A DNA stretch of 64,000 nt from the NCBI GenBank assembly GCA_910586655.1, contig CAJUIR010000004.1, positions 1-64,000 on the forward strand. Reading direction: 5' to 3'. The DNA is from an uncultured Christensenellaceae bacterium. Lineage in GTDB: Bacteria; Bacillota; Clostridia; Christensenellales; Borkfalkiaceae. A program made the translations under genes and the position numbers. The notes below the pieces were generated by a model that was not told the origin of the DNA, did not search any database, and worked only from the letters and a program-made list of their open reading frames with translations. Numbering within the stretch: position 1 is the first letter of the stretch; every line of letters starts with the position of its first letter. This document shows, piece by piece, positions 8,530 to 16,589 of the stretch.

Positions 8530-10020
8530 CTATTTCTTACGATTGCCCTTCGGGCGGTCTTTGTCTTTTTTCCCGTTTTTATATTCGTTTTGCTGTTTCA
8601 TCCAGGCAGGGATGCGCGAGTTTTTCTCTTGTATCTGCGCAACTTCTTTTTTTCTGAAAATGTGTCCGATGATCAGATTGGAAATCAGCGTAACGCAAAT
8701 GGAAATGAAACTGCTCATGACCATGTAGATCGAGAACGCGGCGCTGTACATAAATGCAAAAATACCGTAAATGATGGGCATGACGACGAGCATGATCTTT
8801 TGCGTCCGCGCTCCCGAGCCGTCCACCGTCTGATATTTACTGCTCTCTTTCTGACTTCTCATGGAAATCAACTGCGATCCGACCATCAGCCCGACCGACA
8901 AAAGGATCAGGATAAAATATCCATTGGGCTTTTTGGTGTAATCGCTCATTTCCATGGTCAGATAAGAATATTTCTTATCGTCCAACACGTTAGCAAGTTT
9001 ATCTTTTCTTCCGTCTTCTTTAAATTTGACCGTATTGCTGTCGAATTGCTTGGAAAACGATTTATAACTCTGAATGGGGTGGTCGTAAGAAACGTCCGGA
9101 TACCATACGTTTTTCACCCATAAAAAACTTGCGTCGTGACCGTCTTCATACCATGCTTTTGCCGCTGCCGCACCGGGTCTGGCATAATATAACCGACACG
9201 CTTCGTCTTCGGAAACGGGGGAAGTTTCATTTTGTACCATCGCGTCGATCTGCGCCTTTGCCTCGGCGTTTAGAAACAGTTTGTCCTTATCGATCTTATA
9301 TTCTCTGTTTCCTTTCGTCCCGTTCAATAAGGGGTACTGGTAAAAAATACATTTATTATCGTTCTCATCGGCAGACTGAACGGTTAAATATTTGGTTTCG
9401 GAAATGGTTTTCATCGTATAGGAAACGCCGTTTTCAGCAAACGATGCGTCCGTTTCCCAGTCGGCTACGATGCGTATATCTTCTCCTACCATTTCGTATA
9501 GTTTATTTTCTTCGTTTAAATAAAAATCTTTTCCTTCCACGGTATATTCCGCGATCGCCTGATTGTAAGCATGCGACATCTTTTCGTACATCGCAAGATT
9601 GGCGGAAGTGGAATAGGAGCGGAATCCGGAAAAGGCGATGATCAGAATGACGAGAGAAACGATCATGGGCAGACATGCGCTGAACATACTGTATCCGTTT
9701 TTCTTATACAGTTCCATCATTTTCTGGTTATACATACCCTTGTCGTTCGCGTACTGTTTTTGCAGTTTTTCGAGTTCGGGCTGCATTTCACGCATGAGGA
9801 GCGTCTGCTTGCGCATTTTCACGCGCTGATAAATATCGAAGGGCAGCGTAATCGCTTTCAGGACGAGCGCAAACACGATAATGCCGACGCCGATAATGCC
9901 GACGCCTTCGATAATGATTTTCGCAAAATTTCCGAGCGCGCCGGGGTCGATATAATAACCCTCGTTTAATATGGGCGCGTCGGTCACTCCGCTTAAAATT
10001 GAATTGATTAAATTGCCCAT
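8530..10020 (-). CDS. yidC: Membrane insertase YidC/SpoIIIJ with large extracytoplasmic insertion
   Basis: An Oxa1/YidC/Alb3 insertase of 496 residues; Gram-positive members are usually about 250-290. Core helices: TM1 about 36-60, a cytoplasmic coiled hairpin 61-110, TM2 113-133, TM3 367-385, TM4 409-427, TM5 430-455, then a basic C-tail. The canonical FLW motif is at 299-301. About 150 extra residues lie between TM2 and that motif, and about 45 more between it and TM3. The hydrophilic-groove Arg of TM1 is Lys55 here. No lipoprotein signal is visible. The ATG at 10020 has GGGAG upstream; the longer frame from 10041 lacks a site. Confidence 0.93.
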   Translation of the reverse strand: MGNLINSILSGVTDAPILNEGYYIDPGALGNFAKIIIEGVGIIGVGIIVFALVLKAITLPFDIYQRVKMRKQTLLMREMQPELEKLQKQYANDKGMYNQKMMELYKKNGYSMFSACLPMIVSLVILIIAFSGFRSYSTSANLAMYEKMSHAYNQAIAEYTVEGKDFYLNEENKLYEMVGEDIRIVADWETDASFAENGVSYTMKTISETKYLTVQSADENDNKCIFYQYPLLNGTKGNREYKIDKDKLFLNAEAKAQIDAMVQNETSPVSEDEACRLYYARPGAAAAKAWYEDGHDASFLWVKNVWYPDVSYDHPIQSYKSFSKQFDSNTVKFKEDGRKDKLANVLDDKKYSYLTMEMSDYTKKPNGYFILILLSVGLMVGSQLISMRSQKESSKYQTVDGSGARTQKIMLVVMPIIYGIFAFMYSAAFSIYMVMSSFISICVTLISNLIIGHIFRKKEVAQIQEKNSRIPAWMKQQNEYKNGKKDKDRPKGNRKK

Positions 10021-10033
10021 AAATCTCCCTCGA

Positions 10034-10339
10034 TCATACAAGCCATTTCTTTTTATAAAACGGCTCAGGCGCAGGGTCGTATCCTCCCTTCGAAAGAGGA
10101 TTACACCTCAGAATGCGCCAACTTCCCAACAAAATTCCGAATATGACGCCGAAATTGCGGATACAGCGTTTGGTATATTCCGAACACGTCGGAGAATACA
10201 AACAGGTGTGCCGCGAAAGTTTATTTTGATAAAAACAGATAAGCCGTATAAAGATTCCCTTCAAGTACGGCTTAAATATCTTCCGGCGTCGCAGATATTT
10301 CACGTTCTGCGCCAGCAGTTCCCGAATGTAGATTTTCAA
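10034..10339 (-). CDS. yidD: Membrane protein insertion efficiency factor YidD
   Basis: A 101-residue YidD. The family motif CLYSPTCSEYT lies at about residues 46-56, followed by the conserved RILRCNPLSKGGYDP segment near 74-88. It assists YidC-dependent insertion at the membrane. The start is a TTG with a GGAA-type site about 10 nt upstream. It overlaps the end of rnpA by 68 bp, a common arrangement. Confidence 0.93.
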   Translation of the reverse strand: MKIYIRELLAQNVKYLRRRKIFKPYLKGIFIRLICFYQNKLSRHTCLYSPTCSEYTKRCIRNFGVIFGILLGSWRILRCNPLSKGGYDPAPEPFYKKKWLV

Positions 10340-10649
10340 TCAGTCGTTCCTTTTTGAGAAGTTTTCCGAGATCTTTTGCAAAAGCGAAATAGGAATATTC
10401 CTCTTTCACGCGCGGAATACAAAGGAACGCGCACGGTTTCACGTTCTGTTGCAAACGGAATGCTTCCCGAATCAACCGTTTGATTCGGTTTCTTTGAACG
10501 CTTTTTCCGAATTTTTTTCCCACGCAAACCGCCATCGACGTTTGTTTTGCGGGAAGAAAAACGATCGTAAGCGTTTCGGAATGCGCGCGCTTTCCCGTTT
10601 TCAGAATTTTCGTGATATCATTTTTCCGCTTGATCCGCAGATATTTCAT
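10272..10649 (-). CDS. rnpA: Ribonuclease P protein component
   Basis: A 125-residue basic protein that binds the RNase P RNA for tRNA 5' maturation. The signature RNRIKRLIREAFR lies at about residues 54-66. The ATG at 10649 is 5 nt after the rpmH stop and has no clear ribosome binding site, so translational coupling is likely. The C-terminus extends into yidD. Confidence 0.93.
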   Translation of the reverse strand: MKYLRIKRKNDITKILKTGKRAHSETLTIVFLPAKQTSMAVCVGKKFGKSVQRNRIKRLIREAFRLQQNVKPCAFLCIPRVKEEYSYFAFAKDLGKLLKKERLIENLHSGTAGAEREISATPEDI

Positions 10650-10654
10650 GTGCG

Positions 10655-10789
10655 TTATGCGGAAATATGTTTTCTTCCCTTATTTCTTCTTCTTTGTAAG
10701 GTCTTGCGTCCGCCCTGCGTCTTCATTCTTTTACGGAAGCCGTGAACTTTGCTTCTCTGTCTTTTTTTGGGCTGATAAGTTCTTTTCAT
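10655..10789 (-). CDS. rpmH: 50S ribosomal protein L34
   Basis: A 44-residue, very basic protein beginning MKRTYQPKKRQRSKVHGF and containing RMKTQGGRKTLQRRR, the hallmark of L34. The ATG at 10789 has an AGGAG site about 8 nt upstream. First gene of the rpmH-rnpA-yidD-yidC-jag operon, directly behind dnaN. Confidence 0.97.
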   Translation of the reverse strand: MKRTYQPKKRQRSKVHGFRKRMKTQGGRKTLQRRRNKGRKHISA

Positions 10790-10821
10790 TTTTTTCGCTC
10801 CTGCGATATATTTTTTTCTTG

Positions 10822-10850
10822 ATTATAAGGTTTTTCATCTTGTCCGTCAA
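10822..10850 (-). promoter_or_regulatory. Promoter of rpmH operon
   Basis: Minus-strand -35 TTGACG (10850-10845), 17-bp spacer, -10 TATAAT (10827-10822). It starts within 5 bp of the dnaN stop codon. Confidence 0.85.
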
Positions 10851-10854
10851 GCAA

Positions 10855-11952
10855 TTATTGTGCGTTTCTAACAGGCAATATCAAATATAAACTATCTTTC
10901 TTCGCATTATTTTGCAGAATAAAGGGAGATACGGCGCCGTTCAGCGAAATCACGATTTCTTCTTCCCCGAGCGCCCGCAGCGCATCGAGTAAATATTTCG
11001 CGTTCATCGAAATGACCAATTCCACGCCTTTTACGTCTGCCGTAACGCTTTCCGATACGTTTCCGATTTCGGAAACAGAAGACACTTTTACGCTGTCCGC
11101 CCCGATTTCCAACGAAATCAGATTATTTTTATCGCCGCGGATCAGGATCGCCGCGCGCTCCACGCTCGAAATCAATTCGTTTTTCCGGAACGTCACGGTC
11201 GTGGAAAAAGAGGAAGGGATCACGTTTTCTTTCTTGATAAAGTCGCCCTGATATAAACGGGAAACGATGATCGTACCCTCAGATTTCACAAGGAGCATTC
11301 CCCCTTGCGAATAGAGCGTAATTTCTTCTTCATCCGATGCAAGCATTCTGGAAATTTCGACAAGCGTTCTTGCGGGACAGATCAGTCTGCTTTCTCCGCT
11401 TTTAGAGAGAATTTCCGCTTCCGAAAATGCCAGTCTGTATCCGTCCAACGCGGTCACGATCAACTTTTCGCCGAATTCCATCAAACAGCCTTTTAAAACG
11501 GGACGGGTGTCGTCCTGCGCACAACAGAAAACGGTCTCCGCAATCACTTTTTTCAATGCTCCCTGATTCATCACAAAAGAATTTTCGCCGATTTCCAAAT
11601 TGATATCGGGAAATTCTTCCGCACGAAGTGTCTGCATCGAAGTTCCGCTGTCGCGGTAATTGATTTCCATTCCCTTATCCGTCGTAGAAATACAAATTTC
11701 TTCGTCGGTCAGTTTGGTCAAAAAATCGGCAAACAACTTTCCGGGAACGCAGGTATCTCCGCTCTCCAAAATTTCGGCTTTTACCGATTTCTGAATGGAA
11801 AGTTCTCCGTCTGTTGCAAGTAACGTCACTTCGTCCTGCTGTGTGGAAATTTTAATACATTCCATCACAGGCGCCGTCGTACGTACCGCACATGCTTTAC
11901 TCACTTTTTGAACCGCTTCCGAAAGAGAAAGCCCGTCGCATATGAATTTCAT
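10855..11952 (-). CDS. dnaN: DNA polymerase III beta sliding clamp
   Basis: A 365-residue beta clamp, the ring that tethers replicative polymerase to DNA. Typical elements are the N-terminal MKFICDGLSLSEAVQKVSKA, VMECIKI near residue 30 and the C-terminal ISLNGAVSPFIL followed by the LILPVR end. I choose the ATG at 11952, preceded by AAAGGGGG; the longer frame from 12090 runs through the AT-rich origin. Its neighbour on the other side is the putative oriC; no dnaA precedes it, unlike the usual dnaA-dnaN order. Confidence 0.96.
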   Translation of the reverse strand: MKFICDGLSLSEAVQKVSKACAVRTTAPVMECIKISTQQDEVTLLATDGELSIQKSVKAEILESGDTCVPGKLFADFLTKLTDEEICISTTDKGMEINYRDSGTSMQTLRAEEFPDINLEIGENSFVMNQGALKKVIAETVFCCAQDDTRPVLKGCLMEFGEKLIVTALDGYRLAFSEAEILSKSGESRLICPARTLVEISRMLASDEEEITLYSQGGMLLVKSEGTIIVSRLYQGDFIKKENVIPSSFSTTVTFRKNELISSVERAAILIRGDKNNLISLEIGADSVKVSSVSEIGNVSESVTADVKGVELVISMNAKYLLDALRALGEEEIVISLNGAVSPFILQNNAKKDSLYLILPVRNAQ

Positions 11953-11959
11953 GGTTCGT

Positions 11960-12300
11960 CCCCCTTTTGTATGATGAGATATATATAATAATAAATATAT
12001 ATATATAGTATTAGTGCCTGTGGATATGTGGACAAGTTTTATTTTTGTAATGAATAACCATATTATAACGAAAAAAGCGCAAAATTTCAAGCGATTTCAT
12101 ACTTTTTCGGAAAATAAGAGGAGAATTTCGTTGGGGAAAACAATGTGGACAAACTGTGGAAAAAGACAGGTTTTCCACGGTCGTTAATAAATTCGAAACG
12201 TCGGAAAAGCAACTGACATTTCAACAATATGAAATAATTTTATTTTTCCACAAAATTGTCCACACTGTGGAAAAAATCAATGCAAATGTTCCACAATCCG
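11960..12300. other. oriC: Putative chromosomal replication origin (oriC)
   Basis: Intergenic region between divergent dnaN and rsmG. An AT-only repeat tract lies at about 11978-12010 (possible DNA-unwinding element). DnaA-box-like nonamers, plus or minus strand: 12019-12027 (TGTGGATAT), 12027-12035 and 12144-12152 (TGTGGACAA), 12155-12163 (TGTGGAAAA), 12171-12179, 12244-12252 (TTTTCCACA), 12256-12264 (TTGTCCACA), 12266-12274, 12287-12295. Gene orientation switches here from minus (left) to plus (right), as expected at an origin. Function is inferred. Confidence 0.85.
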
Positions 12301-12329
12301 TTGATAAAAGAAACGGGGTATGATATAAT
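12301..12329 (+). promoter_or_regulatory. Promoter of rsmG
   Basis: -35 TTGATA (12301-12306), 17-bp spacer, extended -10 TGATATAAT ending at 12329. The ATG is only 7 nt after the -10, so the mRNA is probably leaderless. Confidence 0.75.
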
Positions 12330-12335
12330 CCGATT

Positions 12336-13034
12336 ATGATAAATTCAGTCGTTGATTTTGAAAAAATCAAGCAATTATATACAAAAAATGCGGAAAAATT
12401 CAGAATATTTAGAGAGTTAATTTTAACGTATCATGAAAAATACAATCTGACAGCGATCCTTGACGAAAGGGAAATGTTGATAAAACATTTTTACGATTCA
12501 ATGGCAGGAGAGTCTTTTTTTCCTTACGGCGCGGAAGTGATCGAGATCGGCTCGGGCGCGGGATTTCCCTCCGTCCCGTTAAAACTGATTCGGGAAGATC
12601 TGCGGTTCACGTTGGTCGAGAGTACCGGAAAAAAATGTGAATTTTTAAAAACAGCAGTAAGCAAACTGGATCTTTGCGGAGTTAACGTATGCAATTTGCG
12701 CGCCGAAGATATGGGCAAAGACGGGAAATACAGAGAAAAATTCGACGTTTGCTGCGCGCGCGCGGTGGCGCGGCTCAATACGCTTGCCGAATATTGTATG
12801 CCGTTCGTGAAAACGGGAGGAAGTATGATCGCCTACAAAGGACGCGCAGAAGAAGAAGTGAAAGAAGCGGACAATGCGCTGAAACTGCTTGGCGGGGACA
12901 GAGCGCAAACCGTATCATACGAATTGCCGGAAGATCAGGGAATGCGAACGCTAGTCATCGTCAAAAAAATCAAACAAACGCCGGCGAAATATCCGCGCGG
13001 AAACGGAAAGGAGCGGAAAAATCCGATCATATGA
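12336..13034 (+). CDS. rsmG: 16S rRNA (guanine527-N7)-methyltransferase RsmG (GidB)
   Basis: A 232-residue class I methyltransferase that modifies G527 of 16S rRNA using S-adenosylmethionine. The SAM-binding motif EIGSGAGFPS is at 70-79, and the NLTA segment at 37-40 and CCARAVARL segment are family features. The C-terminus carries a basic extension. There is no ribosome binding site; the promoter puts the transcription start at or next to the ATG. Its stop overlaps the next gene's start (ATGA). rsmG next to the origin is common in Bacillota. Confidence 0.93.
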   Translation: MINSVVDFEKIKQLYTKNAEKFRIFRELILTYHEKYNLTAILDEREMLIKHFYDSMAGESFFPYGAEVIEIGSGAGFPSVPLKLIREDLRFTLVESTGKKCEFLKTAVSKLDLCGVNVCNLRAEDMGKDGKYREKFDVCCARAVARLNTLAEYCMPFVKTGGSMIAYKGRAEEEVKEADNALKLLGGDRAQTVSYELPEDQGMRTLVIVKKIKQTPAKYPRGNGKERKNPII

Positions 13035-13480
13035 GAAAATCATGCGCGCTGACGGGACACCGATCGCTTCCTGAAACTTTCGACGCAAACGCCGTGTACG
13101 ATCGACTTGAAGAATTGATCAAGGACGGGTGCGACACATTTTTTTGCGGAATGGCGCAGGGATTCGATTTGCTTGCGCTGGAATGTCTTGCGGATTTAAA
13201 AAAGAAATATCCCGTCTTTATCGAGGCGTGTATCCCGTTTGAGGGACAGGAACGGAACTATTCCGAGGAAGAAAAACAAAAATATAACAGGTTGCTCGAT
13301 TGGTGCGACCGAAAAACGGTATTGTACGAAACGTATTGCAGGGGTTGTTTTTTGGCGCGGGACCGTTATATGGCAGACTGTGCCGACGTCGTACTTGCCT
13401 ATTGCGTCAAAGAAACGGGCGGTACGGCATATACTGTCCGTTACGCCGAAAAAAAACAAATCCCCGTCATCAGATTATAA
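13031..13480 (+). CDS. SLOG superfamily protein (YpsA/DUF1273-like)
   Basis: A 149-residue Rossmann-like protein. Features: an N-terminal SCALTGHRS segment (4-12), a central CGMAQGFDLLALE (about 39-51), and a C-terminal GGTAYTVRYA that fits the nucleotide-binding loop of SLOG proteins. Such proteins are thought to sense or process nucleotide-type ligands; YpsA affects cell division in Bacillus. Its ATG overlaps the rsmG stop by 4 nt, so the two are coupled. Confidence 0.8.
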   Translation: MRKSCALTGHRSLPETFDANAVYDRLEELIKDGCDTFFCGMAQGFDLLALECLADLKKKYPVFIEACIPFEGQERNYSEEEKQKYNRLLDWCDRKTVLYETYCRGCFLARDRYMADCADVVLAYCVKETGGTAYTVRYAEKKQIPVIRL

Positions 13481-13483
13481 CCG

Positions 13484-13513
13484 AAGCCGCATACAGACGT
13501 CATGCGGCTTTGT
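13484..13513 (+). terminator. Terminator after rsmG operon
   Basis: AAGCCGCAT / ATGCGGCTT stem with a 9-nt loop; the T-run is short. Confidence 0.55.
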
Positions 13514-13620
13514 GATTGTAACGAATATTTTCCCGACAAACACAAAATAAACAAAAATCCGTCAAAATCCGCCGTGAAATATCTATTATAATAACGCCGA
13601 TAGAAACGATAAGGAGTTTC

Positions 13621-14565
13621 ATGATTATGGCATACGAAAAACGTGTTTGCGTGTTAAAACAGATCAAAAAGGGATTTTCCGCAGACGGAAGCGCGCTGAC
13701 GGGCGCAGTTTATGCGGAACGGCTGGGCGGCGGATTGACGATCAGCGCAAAAATACCCGCCGCACCGTTAAAAGAGGGGAAATACTGTCTTGCGGTCTGG
13801 GCGGACGGACAGACGTTTTGTTTCGAGTATCAAAGCAATCTCACGCTGGAAAACGCGCCTTCCCTTTCGAGAGGGTTTTCCGCGTTATTGTGTTTTATCA
13901 AAGGCGAAGCGGAGCCGGTCGCGTACGGCGGATGCGGCGAAGCCCCGCGCGATTTTTCGCAGTTACTGGACGCGATCAACCGCATGGAAAAGCCCGCGCA
14001 CGAGAAAAAGCGAAAAGCGGTTTCGGAAGAGCATTCCAAAAAAGATTGTGCCGAGGAGGATGAGAGCGCGGTCTGCTTTCGCGGAAAATACGACGACGAG
14101 GCGATCGCCGCATCCGATTACTTTGCCCTATCCCAAAGCGATGAAAATGACGATGCTGACGCTGAATGCGAGAAATCGGCAAAAACAGCGAAAACGGGGA
14201 ATGATGCTGCAAAAAATGAAGGCGGCTTATCGTACGTGCCGCCGCGCGGAACGCTTACCTATTACAACGAAGTCCGGGAAAAATTAGAGGAAGTCTTTAA
14301 AAAATATCCCCGAGACGAGCAACTGAAAGCGGTTTTCCCCATGTCGGAATGGGTGAACTCCGAAGGGGCGCTGCTCGGTATTATCTACGAAGAAGGCGTG
14401 CCGCGGTATCTTTGCGTTGCGGTGGAAGCATCGGCGGAACCGCCGCAGGAAGTCAAAGATCGCGGCGTGTTTGTCCCCAAGACGCAGTTTTCCGACGAAG
14501 AGGGTTTTTACGTCGTCTTTCAGGACGCGGATACGGGAGAATACGTGCGCGTATACGACGCGTAA
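13621..14565 (+). CDS. Two-domain cytoplasmic protein of unknown function
   Basis: A 314-residue protein. An N-terminal beta-rich domain (about 1-120, with a Gly/Ala-rich LGGGLTISAKIPAAPL segment) is joined by a highly charged, low-complexity linker (about 122-205) to a C-terminal domain (about 212-314) containing VFPMSEWVNSEG and a final FQDADTGEYVRVYD. No signal peptide or membrane helix. AAGGAG lies 4 nt before this ATG and 10 nt before a second ATG at 13627, which may be the true start. It is monocistronic. I do not recognise the family. Confidence 0.7.
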   Translation: MIMAYEKRVCVLKQIKKGFSADGSALTGAVYAERLGGGLTISAKIPAAPLKEGKYCLAVWADGQTFCFEYQSNLTLENAPSLSRGFSALLCFIKGEAEPVAYGGCGEAPRDFSQLLDAINRMEKPAHEKKRKAVSEEHSKKDCAEEDESAVCFRGKYDDEAIAASDYFALSQSDENDDADAECEKSAKTAKTGNDAAKNEGGLSYVPPRGTLTYYNEVREKLEEVFKKYPRDEQLKAVFPMSEWVNSEGALLGIIYEEGVPRYLCVAVEASAEPPQEVKDRGVFVPKTQFSDEEGFYVVFQDADTGEYVRVYDA

Positions 14566-14591
14566 CGCCGTCAGAAATGTCCGTCATTTTG

Positions 14592-14620
14592 TTTACATTC
14601 CCAAAATTTGGTGGTATAAT
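14592..14620 (+). promoter_or_regulatory. Promoter of pckG
   Basis: -35 TTTACA (14592-14597), 17-bp spacer, -10 TATAAT (14615-14620). Confidence 0.85.
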
Positions 14621-14621
14621 A

Positions 14622-14649
14622 AGATATGGAATCGTTGCATTCCATATCT
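14622..14649 (+). promoter_or_regulatory. Perfect inverted repeat at pckG transcription start
   Basis: AGATATGGAA (14622-14631) and its exact complement TTCCATATCT (14640-14649) flank 8 nt and start 1 bp after the -10 element. It could be a repressor operator covering the start site or a 5' mRNA hairpin. Confidence 0.65.
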
Positions 14650-14678
14650 TTTGTTAATCAATTAGGAGGAGTAAATAC

Positions 14679-16448
14679 ATGAAAGCATTGACCCAAAATA
14701 AAAAGGTGCTCGACTTTGTAAACGAAAGCGCAGACCTTGCCCGTCCTTCCCGGATCGTGTGGATCGACGGCAGCGAAAAGCAACTTGCCGCGCTCCGCGA
14801 AGAAGCGGTGAAGACGGGAGAAATGATTCGTTTAAATCAGGAAAAATTGCCCGGTTGTTACTATCACCGCACGGCGGAAAACGACGTTGCGCGTGTGGAA
14901 GCGCGTACGTTTATCTGCTGTAAGAATCAAGACGACGCGGGGCCCATCAATTATTGGATGGATCCGGTCGAAGCCTACGCGTTGTGCCGCGAGATCGCGC
15001 GCGGAAAGATGGAAGGACGCACCATGTATGTCATTCCCTACTCCATGGGCGTTGTCGGCTCCCCGTTTTCCAAAATCGGAATCGAAGTGACCGACTCCAT
15101 TTACGTTGTGCTCAATATGGCGATCATGACGCGCGTAGGAACCGATTGTCTGGAAGCGCTCGGAAAAGACGGCGACTTTATCAAAGGGTTCCACTGCAAA
15201 TGCGACGTGGATCCCGAAAAGCGTTACATCATGCACTTCCCCGAAGATAACACCATTATTTCCGTAAACTCCGCGTACGGCGGAAACGTGCTTCTCGGTA
15301 AGAAATGTTTCGCGCTGCGCATCGCGTCCTATCTCGGAAAGAACGAGGGTTGGATGGCGGAACACATGCTCATTTTGGGCGTGACCTATCCCGACGGCAG
15401 AAAGAAATATCTTGCGGCGGCGTTCCCTTCCGCTTGCGGGAAAACCAACCTTGCAATGCTTATCCCGCCCAAACATTATCTGGAACAGGGTTACAAAGTT
15501 GAATGCGTCGGCGACGACATCGCGTGGATCCGCGTCGGAAAAGACGGCAGACTTTGGGCGGTCAATCCCGAAAACGGGTTCTTCGGCGTCGCGCCCGGGA
15601 CCAATGAAAAGAGCAATCCCAACGCGTTGGCGGCGACTCGGAAAGACACGATTTTCACAAACGTTGCTATCAATCCCGAAGACAACACCGTTTGGTGGGA
15701 AGGACTTTCCAAACCCGCGCCCGCGCATCTCATCGATTGGCTGGGCAACGAATGGACGCCCGAAAGCGGCGTGAAAGCGGCGCATCCCAATTCGCGGTTC
15801 ACTGCGCCTGCGGTAAACTGCCCGTGCCTTTCGGAAATGTTCCACTCCAAAGAGGGCGTGCCGCTCGATGCGATCGTATTCGGCGGAAGAAGAGCGACGA
15901 CGACGCCTCTCGTATATCAGTCCCGCGACTGGAACCACGGCGTGTTCGTGGGTTCGATCATGTCGAGCGAAACGACGGCGGCGGCGACGGGTGCGGTCGG
16001 CGTGCTTCGTCATGACCCGATGGCAATGAAGCCGTTTGCCGGTTATCACATGGGCGATTATTTTGCACACTGGATCGAAATGGGAAAGAAGGTGAAAAAT
16101 CCTCCCAAAATTTTCAACGTCAACTGGTTCCGTCAGGACGCAAACGGAGAATTTTTATGGCCCGGATTCGGCGACAATATGCGTGTTCTCGACTGGATCC
16201 TGAAACGCTGCGAAGGCGCTGTGGACGCCAAAGAAACGGAGATCGGATATGTTCCTTATGCGAAAGACATCGATCTCGAAGGGCTGGATTATTCCAGGGA
16301 AACGCTGGAAAGCATTCTGGAAATCGATCAAAAGCGTTGGAGCGCGGAAGCGGACGAAATCGCAGAATATTATAAACAGTTCGGCGACCGCCTTCCCGAA
16401 GAACTCAAACAAAGTCTTGCAACGCTCAAAGCAAACTGCGAAAAATAA
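14679..16448 (+). CDS. pckG: Phosphoenolpyruvate carboxykinase (GTP)
   Basis: A 589-residue PEPCK of the GTP-dependent class, interconverting oxaloacetate and PEP with GTP/GDP. The kinase-1a P-loop PSACGKTN lies at 250-257, followed by CVGDDIAWIR and NPENGFFGVAPG, and the C-terminal NWFRQDANGEFLWPGFGDNMRVL block is typical of the GTP family and unlike the ATP family (pckA). An AGGAGG site precedes the ATG. It is monocistronic, followed by a terminator, and next to the pyrophosphatase gene hppA, consistent with energy-conserving fermentative metabolism. Confidence 0.96.
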   Translation: MKALTQNKKVLDFVNESADLARPSRIVWIDGSEKQLAALREEAVKTGEMIRLNQEKLPGCYYHRTAENDVARVEARTFICCKNQDDAGPINYWMDPVEAYALCREIARGKMEGRTMYVIPYSMGVVGSPFSKIGIEVTDSIYVVLNMAIMTRVGTDCLEALGKDGDFIKGFHCKCDVDPEKRYIMHFPEDNTIISVNSAYGGNVLLGKKCFALRIASYLGKNEGWMAEHMLILGVTYPDGRKKYLAAAFPSACGKTNLAMLIPPKHYLEQGYKVECVGDDIAWIRVGKDGRLWAVNPENGFFGVAPGTNEKSNPNALAATRKDTIFTNVAINPEDNTVWWEGLSKPAPAHLIDWLGNEWTPESGVKAAHPNSRFTAPAVNCPCLSEMFHSKEGVPLDAIVFGGRRATTTPLVYQSRDWNHGVFVGSIMSSETTAAATGAVGVLRHDPMAMKPFAGYHMGDYFAHWIEMGKKVKNPPKIFNVNWFRQDANGEFLWPGFGDNMRVLDWILKRCEGAVDAKETEIGYVPYAKDIDLEGLDYSRETLESILEIDQKRWSAEADEIAEYYKQFGDRLPEELKQSLATLKANCEK

Positions 16449-16459
16449 AAGAACGAAAA

Positions 16460-16495
16460 AAACGCGCCGTGCGGGAAACCGTGCGGCGCGTTTAT
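16460..16495 (+). terminator. Terminator of pckG
   Basis: AAACGCGCCG / CGGCGCGTTT arms with additional inner pairing, then a T-rich tail. Confidence 0.8.
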
Positions 16496-16532
16496 ATTTG
16501 GAATAAATTGGCAAAAAATATTTCAATCGCTC

Positions 16533-16561
16533 TTGAAATGCCGTTTGCGTTTTGCTATAAT
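16533..16561 (+). promoter_or_regulatory. Promoter of hppA
   Basis: -35 TTGAAA (16533-16538), 17-bp spacer, -10 TATAAT (16556-16561). Confidence 0.8.
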
Positions 16562-16589
16562 AATGACACTTAAAATAGGGGAGGAGAAT

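Noticed and set aside
14832..16070. 412-codon open frame antisense to pckG
   Set aside because: Shadow of a GC-biased coding frame; composition dominated by Arg, His and Phe, no ribosome binding site.
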